Positions 8,676-16,876 of a stretch of DNA of 64,000 nt are shown here, one piece after another. A program made the position numbers and the translations under genes. This stretch comes from Helicobacter cetorum (GTDB lineage Bacteria > Campylobacterota > Campylobacteria > Campylobacterales > DZAY01). The notes beneath the pieces are model-generated. The model worked only from the letters and a program-made list of their open reading frames with translations, made no database searches and was not told where the DNA came from. The stretch spans positions 19,156 through 83,155 of the forward strand of contig DZAY01000009.1 of NCBI GenBank assembly GCA_022729735.1. Direction: 5' to 3'. How positions within the stretch are numbered: position 1 is the first letter of the stretch; each line of letters opens with the position of its first letter.

Positions 8676-9767
8676 AGCACTCCAAAACCTAAAATTTCTC
8701 TATCAACAGAACTTTATACTCAGCTAAAGCCGTTTAGACTTCCAATTATTTTAATACAACTTTGTATGATGATTGGTGTAATAGGATATATAACATTAGA
8801 AGATTACACTCTAATGGAAGCAATATTTCAATCAGGCTACACATTTACAACAACGGGATTTGGAGCATTACGAGAAAGCGAATTCAAAGCACCAACAATC
8901 GTATTTACAGTCTTTTTGATGATAATGGGACTCTTAGTTATGACATTTGCAATAGGTATTATTATTGATGTTATAAATAAGGGTGTTTTAAGTGCTATAT
9001 TAAAGGAGAGAGCAATGCTTTATAAAATTGCAAGACTTAAAAACCACTTTGTTATTTGCTATCACAATGAATACACTATGCAGTTAGCAGAACAGTTTCG
9101 AGAACATCACACCCCATTTGTAGTGGTTGACCCAAATGAGCAGTTAGAAGATTTTGCTAAAAAAAATAGATACCCTTACTACATCAAAGATGAACCACAC
9201 ACAAACACAGCAATCCTAAAAACTCAACTCTCATCAGCAAAAGGAATTATAGCACTCTCAAAAAATATTGCAGATAATATTGCTGTAATAGTTTCTGCAA
9301 GATTATATGAAAAAGAGTTAGGTAGGTCACCATATTTTATCATTACAAGTGCAGATAATGAGAGTGATATAGAAAAGCTTAAAAAACTTGGTGCAAACAT
9401 TGTAATATCAGCTACAAAATTGATGGCTCAAAGAGTTAGTGCAATGGCTTTTCGACCAGATATGGAAAATATTTTGGAGCAGTTTTTATACAAAAAAGAT
9501 ACTCCACTTGATATGGAAGAGATAAGTGTGCCAAGACATTCGTGGATGGTAATGAGACGACTAAAAGAAGCACATTTAAGAGATATTACAAATGTTAGTA
9601 TTGTTGGAATTAGAGAAAAAGATGGTAAATTTTTACCAATGCCAAAAGGTGATGTGATAATTACAAGTGAGTGCAAACTATTAGTAATAGGAACATCAAA
9701 TAGTATCACAGATACAAAACGGTTAATTAGAAAAAAAGAGAAACCAGAGGAGTTAAAATATGTTTGA
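8634..9767 (+). CDS. Two-TM potassium channel with cytoplasmic TrkA-type (RCK) domain
   Basis: The 377-residue protein has a two-helix pore domain: TM1 about 33-52, the pore loop with the selectivity filter TTTGFGA, and TM2 about 87-110. A NAD-binding TrkA-N/RCK domain (about 130-260) follows, then a TrkA-C-like domain with VSIVGIREKDGKFLPMP. It probably carries gated K+ flux and is regulated by a nucleotide or ion. The AGGAG ribosome site directly abuts the ATG with almost no spacer, which is unusual and may mean weak or coupled initiation. A five-codon frame starting at 8620 ends on this ATG. It overlaps argJ by eight bases. Confidence 0.85.
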   Translation: MNFIQRIRKLLHWESTPKPKISLSTELYTQLKPFRLPIILIQLCMMIGVIGYITLEDYTLMEAIFQSGYTFTTTGFGALRESEFKAPTIVFTVFLMIMGLLVMTFAIGIIIDVINKGVLSAILKERAMLYKIARLKNHFVICYHNEYTMQLAEQFREHHTPFVVVDPNEQLEDFAKKNRYPYYIKDEPHTNTAILKTQLSSAKGIIALSKNIADNIAVIVSARLYEKELGRSPYFIITSADNESDIEKLKKLGANIVISATKLMAQRVSAMAFRPDMENILEQFLYKKDTPLDMEEISVPRHSWMVMRRLKEAHLRDITNVSIVGIREKDGKFLPMPKGDVIITSECKLLVIGTSNSITDTKRLIRKKEKPEELKYV

Positions 9768-10938
9768 TATATTAGCAATTGAGGGTGGAGTAAGTGTGGT
9801 TGATGGATTTTATTGTGATGGAGTAAATGCTGGACTTAGAAGTAGCGAAGATGTAGCATTTATCTATTCTGATACTCTTTGTAGTGTAGATGCTGTATTT
9901 ACTGCAAATAAATTTCAAGCATCACCAATTAAGCATTTCAAAAAATATGGTGAGTTTGAAACAAATTTTGTATTAATTAATGCAAAAAATGCAAATGCTA
10001 TGACAGGAGATGCAGGAATTGCTGATATTGATGAAATTTTAAATGCTTTAAAAAAAGAGTTTCCACAAATTATTAATCCAATTATGAGTAGCACAGGTGT
10101 AATTGGAGTTAGAATTCCAAAAGATAAAATTATTGCAAGTTTTGCTAAATTTGATTTATCACAAAAAAATAATATTAAAGCAAGACAAGCAATTATGACA
10201 ACAGATGCTTATCCAAAAGAGATAGCAGTTGAAGTTAGCACAAGTAGTGGGAGTTTTAAAATTGGTGCTATGGCAAAAGGTGCTGGAATGATTAGCCCTT
10301 CACTTGCTACAATGTTATGTTTTATTACAACTGATGCCAATGTCCCAAAAGCTGATATAAAAGAGCTTTTGAGTGAAATTTCAGAAACAACTTTTAATGC
10401 AATTAGTGTAGATGGTGATATGTCAACTAATGATACTATTATGCTTTTAGCAAATGGTAAAAGTGGAATATATGATAAAGAAGCTTTTAGAGAAGCATTA
10501 AGAGTTGTTCTGTCGCATTTATCACATTTGGTAGTAAAAGATGGAGAAGGTGCAAAAAAAGTTGCAGGTTTTGCTATAAAAGGTGCAAAAAATTATGAAC
10601 AAGCAAAAATTGTTGCAAAAGCTCTATCAAATTCGCTATTAGTAAAAACTGCACTATTTGGTGAAGACCCAAATTGGGGAAGAATTGCATCTACAATTGG
10701 TGCAAGTGGAGTAGAGTGTTGTGAAAAAAGTTTAACTATTGCATTTGAAGATATTGTAGTTTATGACAAAGGTGAAGTAATATTTGATAAAGAGCAAGAG
10801 TTAAAAGTTGCAAAAATTTTAAAAGAAGATGAGTTTAGAATTAGTTGTAATTTGGGAGTTGGAAATGGTGAATTTTTAGCTTTTGGTTGTGATTTAGGTT
10901 ATGAATATGTCAAAATTAATGCCGATTATAGAACTTAA
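9760..10938 (+). CDS. argJ: Bifunctional ornithine acetyltransferase / N-acetylglutamate synthase
   Basis: ArgJ recycles the acetyl group from N-acetylornithine to glutamate in the cyclic arginine pathway. The 392-residue precursor contains the self-cleavage segment KGAGMISPSLATMLCFITTDA, where the chain is cut before the Thr of ATM to give alpha and beta subunits. SVDGDMSTNDT and FGEDPNWGRI are further signatures. It overlaps the channel gene upstream by eight bases and is followed by the small acidic gene. Confidence 0.96.
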   Translation: MFDILAIEGGVSVVDGFYCDGVNAGLRSSEDVAFIYSDTLCSVDAVFTANKFQASPIKHFKKYGEFETNFVLINAKNANAMTGDAGIADIDEILNALKKEFPQIINPIMSSTGVIGVRIPKDKIIASFAKFDLSQKNNIKARQAIMTTDAYPKEIAVEVSTSSGSFKIGAMAKGAGMISPSLATMLCFITTDANVPKADIKELLSEISETTFNAISVDGDMSTNDTIMLLANGKSGIYDKEAFREALRVVLSHLSHLVVKDGEGAKKVAGFAIKGAKNYEQAKIVAKALSNSLLVKTALFGEDPNWGRIASTIGASGVECCEKSLTIAFEDIVVYDKGEVIFDKEQELKVAKILKEDEFRISCNLGVGNGEFLAFGCDLGYEYVKINADYRT

Positions 10939-10952
10939 AAAAAGGAGTTTGT

Positions 10953-11102
10953 ATGAGTTATTATGATGATGATGATTATATGAGTGAAGAGCATGAGTAT
11001 GAAGAAGAGGAGTATGATGATGAGGATGAAGATGAAACACCTCCAAAAGTAGCAAATAATGAAGAGAGTGATTTTGATTATGCAGAAGATGAGGAGGAGT
11101 AA
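10953..11102 (+). CDS. Highly acidic 49-residue protein
   Basis: Strong initiation signals (AAAGGAG, five bases, ATG) precede a 49-codon frame of which 27 residues are Asp or Glu, with only one Lys. Runs of four Asp and four Glu occur, interrupted by Tyr. I do not recognise a family. Such peptides can mimic nucleic acid or bind metal, but that is speculation. Its last 40 bases recur 1.6 kb downstream, where they overlap the end of the convergent diguanylate cyclase gene, so the two genes were probably once neighbours with overlapping 3' ends. Confidence 0.65.
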   Translation: MSYYDDDDYMSEEHEYEEEEYDDEDEDETPPKVANNEESDFDYAEDEEE

Positions 11103-11140
11103 TTCTCCAACTCTTCAAAACTTATAACTCTATTTTTGCC
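11062..11140. repeat. 79-bp direct repeat, copy 1 (with diguanylate cyclase gene remnant)
   Basis: This copy matches 12675-12753 at 76 of 79 positions, with no gaps. The left half is the 3' end of the acidic gene. The right half is the 3' end of a diguanylate cyclase gene, read on the minus strand as KNRVISFEELEN. The three differences (11111, 11132, 11138) are all third-position synonymous changes in that reading frame. Weak similarity to the cyclase gene goes on to about 11168 and then stops. Confidence 0.9.
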
Positions 11141-11244
11141 ACAAAGGCTTTATCATCTCCATTTTAATAAATAAACTTACAGTCCTAATTTTTTATCTAA
11201 CATATATAAATGAGTTTTTACAAAATATAAATTAAGGTGTAAAT

Positions 11245-12594
11245 ATGCAAAATTTAACAACAGACATACTTGTAATAGGTGGTGGTCCTGCTGCTTTAGT
11301 GCTTGTGGCTACTGCTTTGGAAAACTATCCTGATAAAAAAATTACAGTTGTGAAAAAAGAGAAAGAAGCATTAGTTCCTTGTGGAATTCCATATATTTTT
11401 GGAAAAACATTGGGTGATAGTCAAAAAGATGCTATGAGTTGTGGTGGGCCTATGGCTGAAAAGATAGATTTGATTATTGATGAGATTATTGATGTTGATA
11501 TTTCTCAAAAGATTGCAACTGCAAAAGAGTATCAATTTAAATTCGATAAATTGGTATTTGCAACTGGTTCAATTCCATTTGTTCATAAAAGTTTTCAAGA
11601 AGCTTTAAAACTTGAAAATGTATTTACAATTGATAAAGACAAACAAAAAATTGATAATATTAAACAGTATTTAGAAGATAAAAAAAGAGTTATCGTTGTT
11701 GGAACTGGATTTATAGGTGTTGAAATTGCACTTGAATTAAATAGTGATGACAAAGAGGTAACAATTATTGGTGGTGGTCATATTTTAAAAGGTTCATTTG
11801 ATGAAGAGTTAGCAGTTGTAGCAGAAAACATTATGATACAATTTGGAATAAAATTAGCTTTGGGACAACATGCCACAAATGTTAAAGAGAGTGGAAATAA
11901 AGCTATTGGTGTAGAGCTTTGCGATGGTAGTTTAATTGAAGGTGATGTTATTATTTTAGCAACTGGTTATCAACCTAATACAAAGTTAGCTGACAAAGCA
12001 GGATTAAAACTTGCAAGATATGGTGGTATTTGGGTTGATGAATATATGAGAACAAAAAATAAAGATATTTTTGCTATTGGTGATTGTTGTGGAAGAAGAG
12101 ATTTTGTAACAAGAGACCCATCAAAAGTTATGTTGGCTTCAACATCAGCAGCAGAAGCTCGAGTTGCTGGAAATTCACTTTATAAAATAAAATATTTAAA
12201 AGGGTTTAATGGAACAATAGCAATTTTTTCTACAATGGTAGGAAATAGAGCATTTGCAAGTGCTGGAGTTACAGAAGATAGAGCAAATGATGAAGGTATA
12301 GATTTTGTTGTGGGTAAATTTGAAGGAGTTAATAGACATCCAGCAACAATTCCAGATGCTTCAAAACAGTATGTAAAACTTATCGCACTTAGAAAAAGTG
12401 GGCAAATAATAGGTGGTCAAGTTATTGGAGATAAAGAGGTTGGTGAGATAATAAATATTATAGGACTTGCAATAGAAGCTGGATTAACAGCATATCATTT
12501 GGAGTTTTTGCAAGTTGCAACTCAACCACTATTAACACCAGCACCAACAACATATCCTATAATAAAAGCAGCCCAACAAATTTTAAAATATTAA
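11245..12594 (+). CDS. FAD-dependent pyridine nucleotide-disulfide oxidoreductase (CoA-disulfide reductase / NADH oxidase type)
   Basis: The 449-residue enzyme has the FAD-binding ILVIGGGPAAL near its N-terminus and the single redox Cys in LVPCGIPYIFG, as in CoA-disulfide reductases and NADH oxidases/peroxidases. The NAD(P)-binding VIVVGTGFIGVEIALEL lies at about 150-166. The second FAD segment is IFAIGDCC, and a C-terminal dimerisation domain follows. It may detoxify oxygen or peroxide, or reduce CoA or polysulfide, but sequence alone does not choose. It is transcribed alone, with a candidate terminator after it, and is flanked by the 79-bp repeats, which suggests it was inserted here. Confidence 0.85.
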   Translation: MQNLTTDILVIGGGPAALVLVATALENYPDKKITVVKKEKEALVPCGIPYIFGKTLGDSQKDAMSCGGPMAEKIDLIIDEIIDVDISQKIATAKEYQFKFDKLVFATGSIPFVHKSFQEALKLENVFTIDKDKQKIDNIKQYLEDKKRVIVVGTGFIGVEIALELNSDDKEVTIIGGGHILKGSFDEELAVVAENIMIQFGIKLALGQHATNVKESGNKAIGVELCDGSLIEGDVIILATGYQPNTKLADKAGLKLARYGGIWVDEYMRTKNKDIFAIGDCCGRRDFVTRDPSKVMLASTSAAEARVAGNSLYKIKYLKGFNGTIAIFSTMVGNRAFASAGVTEDRANDEGIDFVVGKFEGVNRHPATIPDASKQYVKLIALRKSGQIIGGQVIGDKEVGEIINIIGLAIEAGLTAYHLEFLQVATQPLLTPAPTTYPIIKAAQQILKY

Positions 12595-12615
12595 AGTTTA
12601 GAGAATTTTTATAAA

Positions 12616-12648
12616 TTGAAAAGTGGCTTTAAAAATTCCACTTTTCAA
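12616..12648 (+). terminator. Hairpin after the disulfide oxidoreductase gene
   Basis: Eleven-base arms 12616-12626 and 12638-12648 (core GAAAAGTGG / CCACTTTTC) form a stable stem 21 bases after the stop codon. The T-run lies inside the stem's right arm, so it is an imperfect intrinsic terminator. Confidence 0.5.
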
Positions 12649-12674
12649 AAAATAGATAATTTCTAAAATCTTAA

Positions 12675-12753
12675 AAGAGAGTGATTTTGATTATGCAGAA
12701 GATGAGGAGGAGTAATTCTCCAATTCTTCAAAACTTATAACTCTGTTTTTACC
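12675..12753. repeat. 79-bp direct repeat, copy 2
   Basis: This copy repeats 11062-11140 with three mismatches. Its right part is the genuine 3' end of the diguanylate cyclase gene. Its left part is a stranded 40-base tail of the acidic-protein gene including its stop codon. The two copies lie 1613 bp apart and bracket the oxidoreductase gene. Confidence 0.9.
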
Positions 12754-13746
12754 ACTATTTTTTGCTTTATATAGTGCCATGTCAGCATTTTTTATACTAT
12801 CTTCAATTGAGTTATGAAAACCAGAAATGCCAAAACTACAAGTAACTTTTAATCCATTTACCTCACTTAATTCAACGATTTCTCTCAATTTTTCAACTAT
12901 TGGTTTTGATAAATTAATGGGAGCATCTATAAATGCTATAAACTCTTCACCTCCAAATCTACAAATAATATCATTTTTTCTTACATGTTCTTTAATATTA
13001 ATTGCTATATTTTGTAAAACTAAATCTCCAATTTTATGTCCATGAGAATCATTTATTTTTTTAAAATTATCAATATCTATAAATACAAATGAACCTCTAT
13101 GAAGTGAATTTTCTGAAATTTTAGATAACTGTTTGAAAAATCCATTTCTATTAAATAGTGTTGTTAAGTTGTCTCTATTTGCTAAAGTTTCTAAACCCTC
13201 TTTCTCATATCTAATCTGTTCTAAAATCTTGAAATACTCTTTTGCACTTTTTTTCATTTCTACATAACATATCACATTATCAAATTCATCTGTAATCTTA
13301 AAAGCAGATATAAATAGACTTATTCGCCCCGTTTTTGTTTCTTGTTCAAATATTCCAGAAAAATCTCCAATCTTTTCTAATTCATTTTTTAAAACTATTT
13401 TATTATTTGCAATATAAAATGTAGCACTATGATTTTTTAACTCTCTATCATCTATTTCAAGCATATTTTTATTTGTACTATTTTGCCAAAAATAGTTTCC
13501 AAACTCATCTATTAATGCAATTGCATCATTAGAATTTTCAAAAACCATTTGAAAAATTTTTAATTTATAATTCTCTATTTTAGAATATAAATAACCAAAA
13601 CTTATAGATAATATTATAATAAGTCCCAATATAACTACAAAAGCCAACCTATTTTCTACTAAGTTTAGTGTTTGATTAATAAAAAGAGTTAAAGCACCAA
13701 ATATTAAAAAAATATATAGTTTGTAGATATTTAGAGTCTGTTTCAT
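12691..13746 (-). CDS. Membrane diguanylate cyclase with PAS-like sensor
   Basis: The protein makes cyclic di-GMP from two GTP. Its 351 residues comprise two transmembrane helices (about 8-26 and 34-54) and a PAS-like region (about 65-165, with NSNDAIALIDEFGNYFWQN). A GGDEF domain follows, with FIDIDNFKKINDSHGH and the active-site GGEEF. RKND lies five residues before GGEEF, a product-inhibition I-site of the RxxD type. The C-terminal run of five Ser is the antisense of the acidic gene's Glu-rich end in the repeat. It overlaps the upstream hypothetical gene by four bases and so may share its Fur-type control. Confidence 0.88.
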   Translation of the reverse strand: MKQTLNIYKLYIFLIFGALTLFINQTLNLVENRLAFVVILGLIIILSISFGYLYSKIENYKLKIFQMVFENSNDAIALIDEFGNYFWQNSTNKNMLEIDDRELKNHSATFYIANNKIVLKNELEKIGDFSGIFEQETKTGRISLFISAFKITDEFDNVICYVEMKKSAKEYFKILEQIRYEKEGLETLANRDNLTTLFNRNGFFKQLSKISENSLHRGSFVFIDIDNFKKINDSHGHKIGDLVLQNIAINIKEHVRKNDIICRFGGEEFIAFIDAPINLSKPIVEKLREIVELSEVNGLKVTCSFGISGFHNSIEDSIKNADMALYKAKNSGKNRVISFEELENYSSSSSA

Positions 13747-14471
13747 CTTAATATTGACCTTAGTGAATATGGAATAATCTTGATTTTATAATCTTGATTA
13801 AACTCGGCAACTTTTACATCTATATGTTTATCAAAATCTTTATTTTTCGGATATACAAGATATATAGTTTTAAATGTAGTATCTTTTATAACATTTATTG
13901 CATTTTTAATATGCTCTTCAATAATTGGTCTATTTTTTTCTATAAATTGCCAATATGGAAAAATTTTAACTTTTTCTTCAACTACTGGAATAATCTCAAT
14001 TGACTCTTTCTCTTTTTCAATAAATCTATCTTTTTTATCATTTAATAGATTGTTAAATATAAATTTATAAAAAGCTTCTTGTCCATTTAAAGTTAAAGAT
14101 TGTTTTTCAACACCAATTAAAAGTATCATTTCCAATGCCAACTCATACTTTTCACTTTTTAATCCACTATATGTTTTTGGTAAATTTGAAATAGATAAAA
14201 ATTTATGTAATCTTAAATCAAAATCAAAACTAAAAAATTGACTATTAAACCTATTTAGTGGTTTAAAATTTAACATATTGCAAATTTTTACTTTAAAAGC
14301 ATTTGCCAAATTTAGTTTTGATAGTTTGCATATTTCGCTTTTACTGAAATGCAAAGCTTTTTCAACTTCTGTATTAAAAAAAGATAAAAATAGTTTTCTT
14401 TTTGATACCAAATTTTCAAATTTATCAAACTCTGGTAAAAACTCTATCTCTTTTGCAAAACCTAATTTCAT
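13743..14471 (-). CDS. Hypothetical protein, possibly iron-regulated
   Basis: I do not recognise this 242-residue protein. It is Lys/Phe-rich and predicted soluble, with an N-terminal helical part and a C-terminal alpha/beta part ending in KTIYLVYPKNKDFDKHIDVKVAEF. No signal peptide or clear catalytic motif is visible. The chosen ATG (14471) has GGAG six bases upstream. A TTG two codons earlier is less likely. A near-consensus Fur box lies just upstream and the diguanylate cyclase gene follows with a four-base overlap. Iron-responsive expression and a link to c-di-GMP output are therefore inferred. Confidence 0.55.
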   Translation of the reverse strand: MKLGFAKEIEFLPEFDKFENLVSKRKLFLSFFNTEVEKALHFSKSEICKLSKLNLANAFKVKICNMLNFKPLNRFNSQFFSFDFDLRLHKFLSISNLPKTYSGLKSEKYELALEMILLIGVEKQSLTLNGQEAFYKFIFNNLLNDKKDRFIEKEKESIEIIPVVEEKVKIFPYWQFIEKNRPIIEEHIKNAINVIKDTTFKTIYLVYPKNKDFDKHIDVKVAEFNQDYKIKIIPYSLRSILR

Positions 14472-14489
14472 TTTCAACTCCTATAATTG

Positions 14490-14504
14490 TAATAATCATT
14501 ATCA
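14490..14504 (-). promoter_or_regulatory. Fur box upstream of the hypothetical / diguanylate cyclase operon
   Basis: On the minus strand the site reads TGATAATGATTATTA, a 7-1-7 palindrome one base away from the classic TGATAATnATTATCA. It lies 19 bases before the start codon of the hypothetical gene. It is also near the end of feoB, but that gene's terminator separates the two units. Confidence 0.65.
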
Positions 14505-14516
14505 ATAAACTGCTGT

Positions 14517-14547
14517 AAAAAAATAGAACCTCAAACAAGAGGTTCTA
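14517..14547 (-). terminator. Intrinsic terminator of the porin-feoA-feoB operon
   Basis: TAGAACCTC (14524-14532) pairs with GAGGTTCTA (14539-14547) around a six-base loop. On the minus strand the hairpin is followed by seven T (14523-14517). It is placed immediately after the feoB stop. Confidence 0.88.
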
Positions 14548-14552
14548 CTCTA

Positions 14553-16643
14553 TCAAAATCCAAAAACGGCTAAAATATTGTAAGCTAAAAATGCTAAAAC
14601 CCAAGCTAAAATATTTGGATAAAGAATATAAAAAACTCTCCACTTTGTCTCCAATACTTCTGATAAAAATGTACTCATAGCAGCTAAACAAGGTGAGTAA
14701 ATCATAATTAAAACCACAAATGCCACAGCAGTTTTGAAATCCATACTATTTCTAATACTCTCAATCAAACTTTCCGTTGGCTCATCTGTTGCTTCAACTT
14801 TATTTAAAGTTGCTAATGTTGCAACTGCAACCTCTTTTGCAGCTAATGCTGTAACTGTTGCAACTGATAATTTCCAATCAAATCCAAGTGGTGCAAATAT
14901 AGGCTCAATCACTTTGCCAATCACACCAATATAACTTTGCTCCATTAATGCTGACGATAACTCTATTTCTAAATTTGCTTTCTCTTCTTCATTTACTGTT
15001 TGTTCAATTTTTGTCGCATACTCAATTTCTAAAGCTTCATTTTTTGGATATTCACTAAGCAACCAAATAACAATTGATGTAAGTCCAATAAATATACCAG
15101 CTTTTTTAATAAAAATCATCGCTTTGATTTGTAAATCTCTAAACAGACCTTTAAAAGATGGAAATCTATATTTTGGCATCTCCATAACAAATGGTTCTGC
15201 TTCTCCTTGAAATAGTGAAACTCTCAAAATTTTTGCCATAATAAGACCTAAAATAGCACCACCAATATAGATTAAAAATAGAATATTTCCTGCATTTGCT
15301 GGATTGAAAAAAGCACTAATAAACAGTACATAAACTGGCAATCTTGCAGAACAAGAAAAAAATGAGATAATTAACATAGTAATTAATTTATCTTTTGGAT
15401 TTTTTAGAGTTCGAGCAGCCATATAAGCTGGAACAGAACAACCAAAACCCGTAACCATTGGAATAAAAGCTTTTCCGTGAAGCCCAAATTTTTTCAAAGT
15501 TCCATCAAGCAAATAAGCAGCTCTCGCCATATAACCTGTTTGCTCCAATAGATTTATTCCCATAAATAGAATTAAAATATTTGGTAAAAATGATAAAATT
15601 GCTCCAACGGCTGGAATGAAACCTTCTGAAATTGCACTATTAAATACACCTTCTGGAAAAATTTCACTACTTTTTTCTGATAAAAATCCAAAAGCTTCTT
15701 CAATCAATCCCATCGGATATTCACCAAGCAAAAATGTTGCTTGAAACAGTCCCCACATTAAAAATAGAAATATTGGCAATCCTAAAACTCTATGAATTAA
15801 TAGATTATCAACTTTTTCATCAGTTGTATCTTTGTGAGGAACATGAAGAGCTTTTTGGCAAATAAATTTTGTAAGAGCAACTCTTGCACTTGCTAATGCT
15901 GTTTGTGAATCGCTCTCATTATTTAAAGTTGCAATATTTAGTTTTTCATTTTTATATTTATCATGAAGCTCTATAAAAAGTGGTTTATCATGAACACTTT
16001 TATAAACATCTTCATCATTTTCAAATAGTCTAATCGCTGTAAATCTCGCATCATCCTTTGAATAGTTTGATTTTTCTAAAACTTCAGAAATTTCTCTGAT
16101 ACTATTTTCAATATTTAAATCATATTGAAGTTTATTTGATGGTTTTCCAAACTCAAACATCTCCAAAATCTTTTTAGTTAAATCTTCAACTCCTCTCTTC
16201 TCTTTTGCTGATACAAGCATAACAGGAATTCCAAGTAGTGTAGAAATTTCTAAATTATCTATCTTTCCACCAACTTTTTCAATCTCATCAATCATATTTA
16301 TTGCTAAGATAACCTTTTTCCCCATATCAAGTAGTTGCAAAGTTAAATTTAAATTTCGCTGAAGTGCATTTGCATCTACAACATTAATTATTAAATCATA
16401 CTCTTCTTTTAATATATAATTTTTTGTAACTTGCTCATCTGGAGAGTAAGCATTTAAACTATAAAGCCCTGGCAAGTCAATTATTGTTATTTCATAGTCA
16501 CCTCTCTTAAAAACTATCTCTTTTTTTTCAACTGTAACACCTGAAAAATTGCCAACATGTAGCATTGCACCTGTGATAGAGTTTATAAGATGTGATTTTC
16601 CAACATTTGGTTGTCCAACAAGAGCTACTTTTATTTTTTTCAT
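14553..16643 (-). CDS. feoB: Ferrous iron transport protein B
   Basis: FeoB is the inner-membrane GTPase-linked Fe(II) transporter. The 696-residue protein starts with a G domain: G1 GQPNVGKS at 9-16, then DLPGLYSL as G3. A helical insert and two Gate-type membrane halves follow, with GCSVPAYMAARTLKNPKDK and FSCSARLPVYVLFISAFF. ATVTALAAKEVAVATLATL belongs to the second half. Length is normal for Campylobacterota FeoB. Its ATG overlaps the feoA stop (TAATG), and a strong terminator follows. Confidence 0.96.
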   Translation of the reverse strand: MKKIKVALVGQPNVGKSHLINSITGAMLHVGNFSGVTVEKKEIVFKRGDYEITIIDLPGLYSLNAYSPDEQVTKNYILKEEYDLIINVVDANALQRNLNLTLQLLDMGKKVILAINMIDEIEKVGGKIDNLEISTLLGIPVMLVSAKEKRGVEDLTKKILEMFEFGKPSNKLQYDLNIENSIREISEVLEKSNYSKDDARFTAIRLFENDEDVYKSVHDKPLFIELHDKYKNEKLNIATLNNESDSQTALASARVALTKFICQKALHVPHKDTTDEKVDNLLIHRVLGLPIFLFLMWGLFQATFLLGEYPMGLIEEAFGFLSEKSSEIFPEGVFNSAISEGFIPAVGAILSFLPNILILFMGINLLEQTGYMARAAYLLDGTLKKFGLHGKAFIPMVTGFGCSVPAYMAARTLKNPKDKLITMLIISFFSCSARLPVYVLFISAFFNPANAGNILFLIYIGGAILGLIMAKILRVSLFQGEAEPFVMEMPKYRFPSFKGLFRDLQIKAMIFIKKAGIFIGLTSIVIWLLSEYPKNEALEIEYATKIEQTVNEEEKANLEIELSSALMEQSYIGVIGKVIEPIFAPLGFDWKLSVATVTALAAKEVAVATLATLNKVEATDEPTESLIESIRNSMDFKTAVAFVVLIMIYSPCLAAMSTFLSEVLETKWRVFYILYPNILAWVLAFLAYNILAVFGF

Positions 16644-16867
16644 TAAGCCTCCTCAACCATAATACCAAGAGCTTCTTCTTTTCTAATTGCTACTTTTGTA
16701 TCTTCTACTAGCACATCATAAGTCTGTTTTGAAAGTGTAAAATCCAAAATTGATACCCCATTTCCTTTTGCAAATCCCATTGCCAAAAGTCTGCTCCTAA
16801 TTGGCTCATTTGCATTTATCTTTGCAATTTTGTAATTTTTATTCATAATTCCTTCATTTAGTGTCAT
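16643..16867 (-). CDS. feoA: Ferrous iron transport protein A
   Basis: FeoA is a small SH3-like cytoplasmic protein needed for FeoB function. The 74 residues contain IRSRLLAMGFAKGNGVSILDF, the family core. The first ATG has a perfect AAGGAG five bases upstream and gives the usual MTLNE start. A second ATG seven codons later also has a weaker site. It lies nine bases after the porin stop and overlaps feoB. Confidence 0.93.
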   Translation of the reverse strand: MTLNEGIMNKNYKIAKINANEPIRSRLLAMGFAKGNGVSILDFTLSKQTYDVLVEDTKVAIRKEEALGIMVEEA

Positions 16868-16876
16868 ATTATCTCC

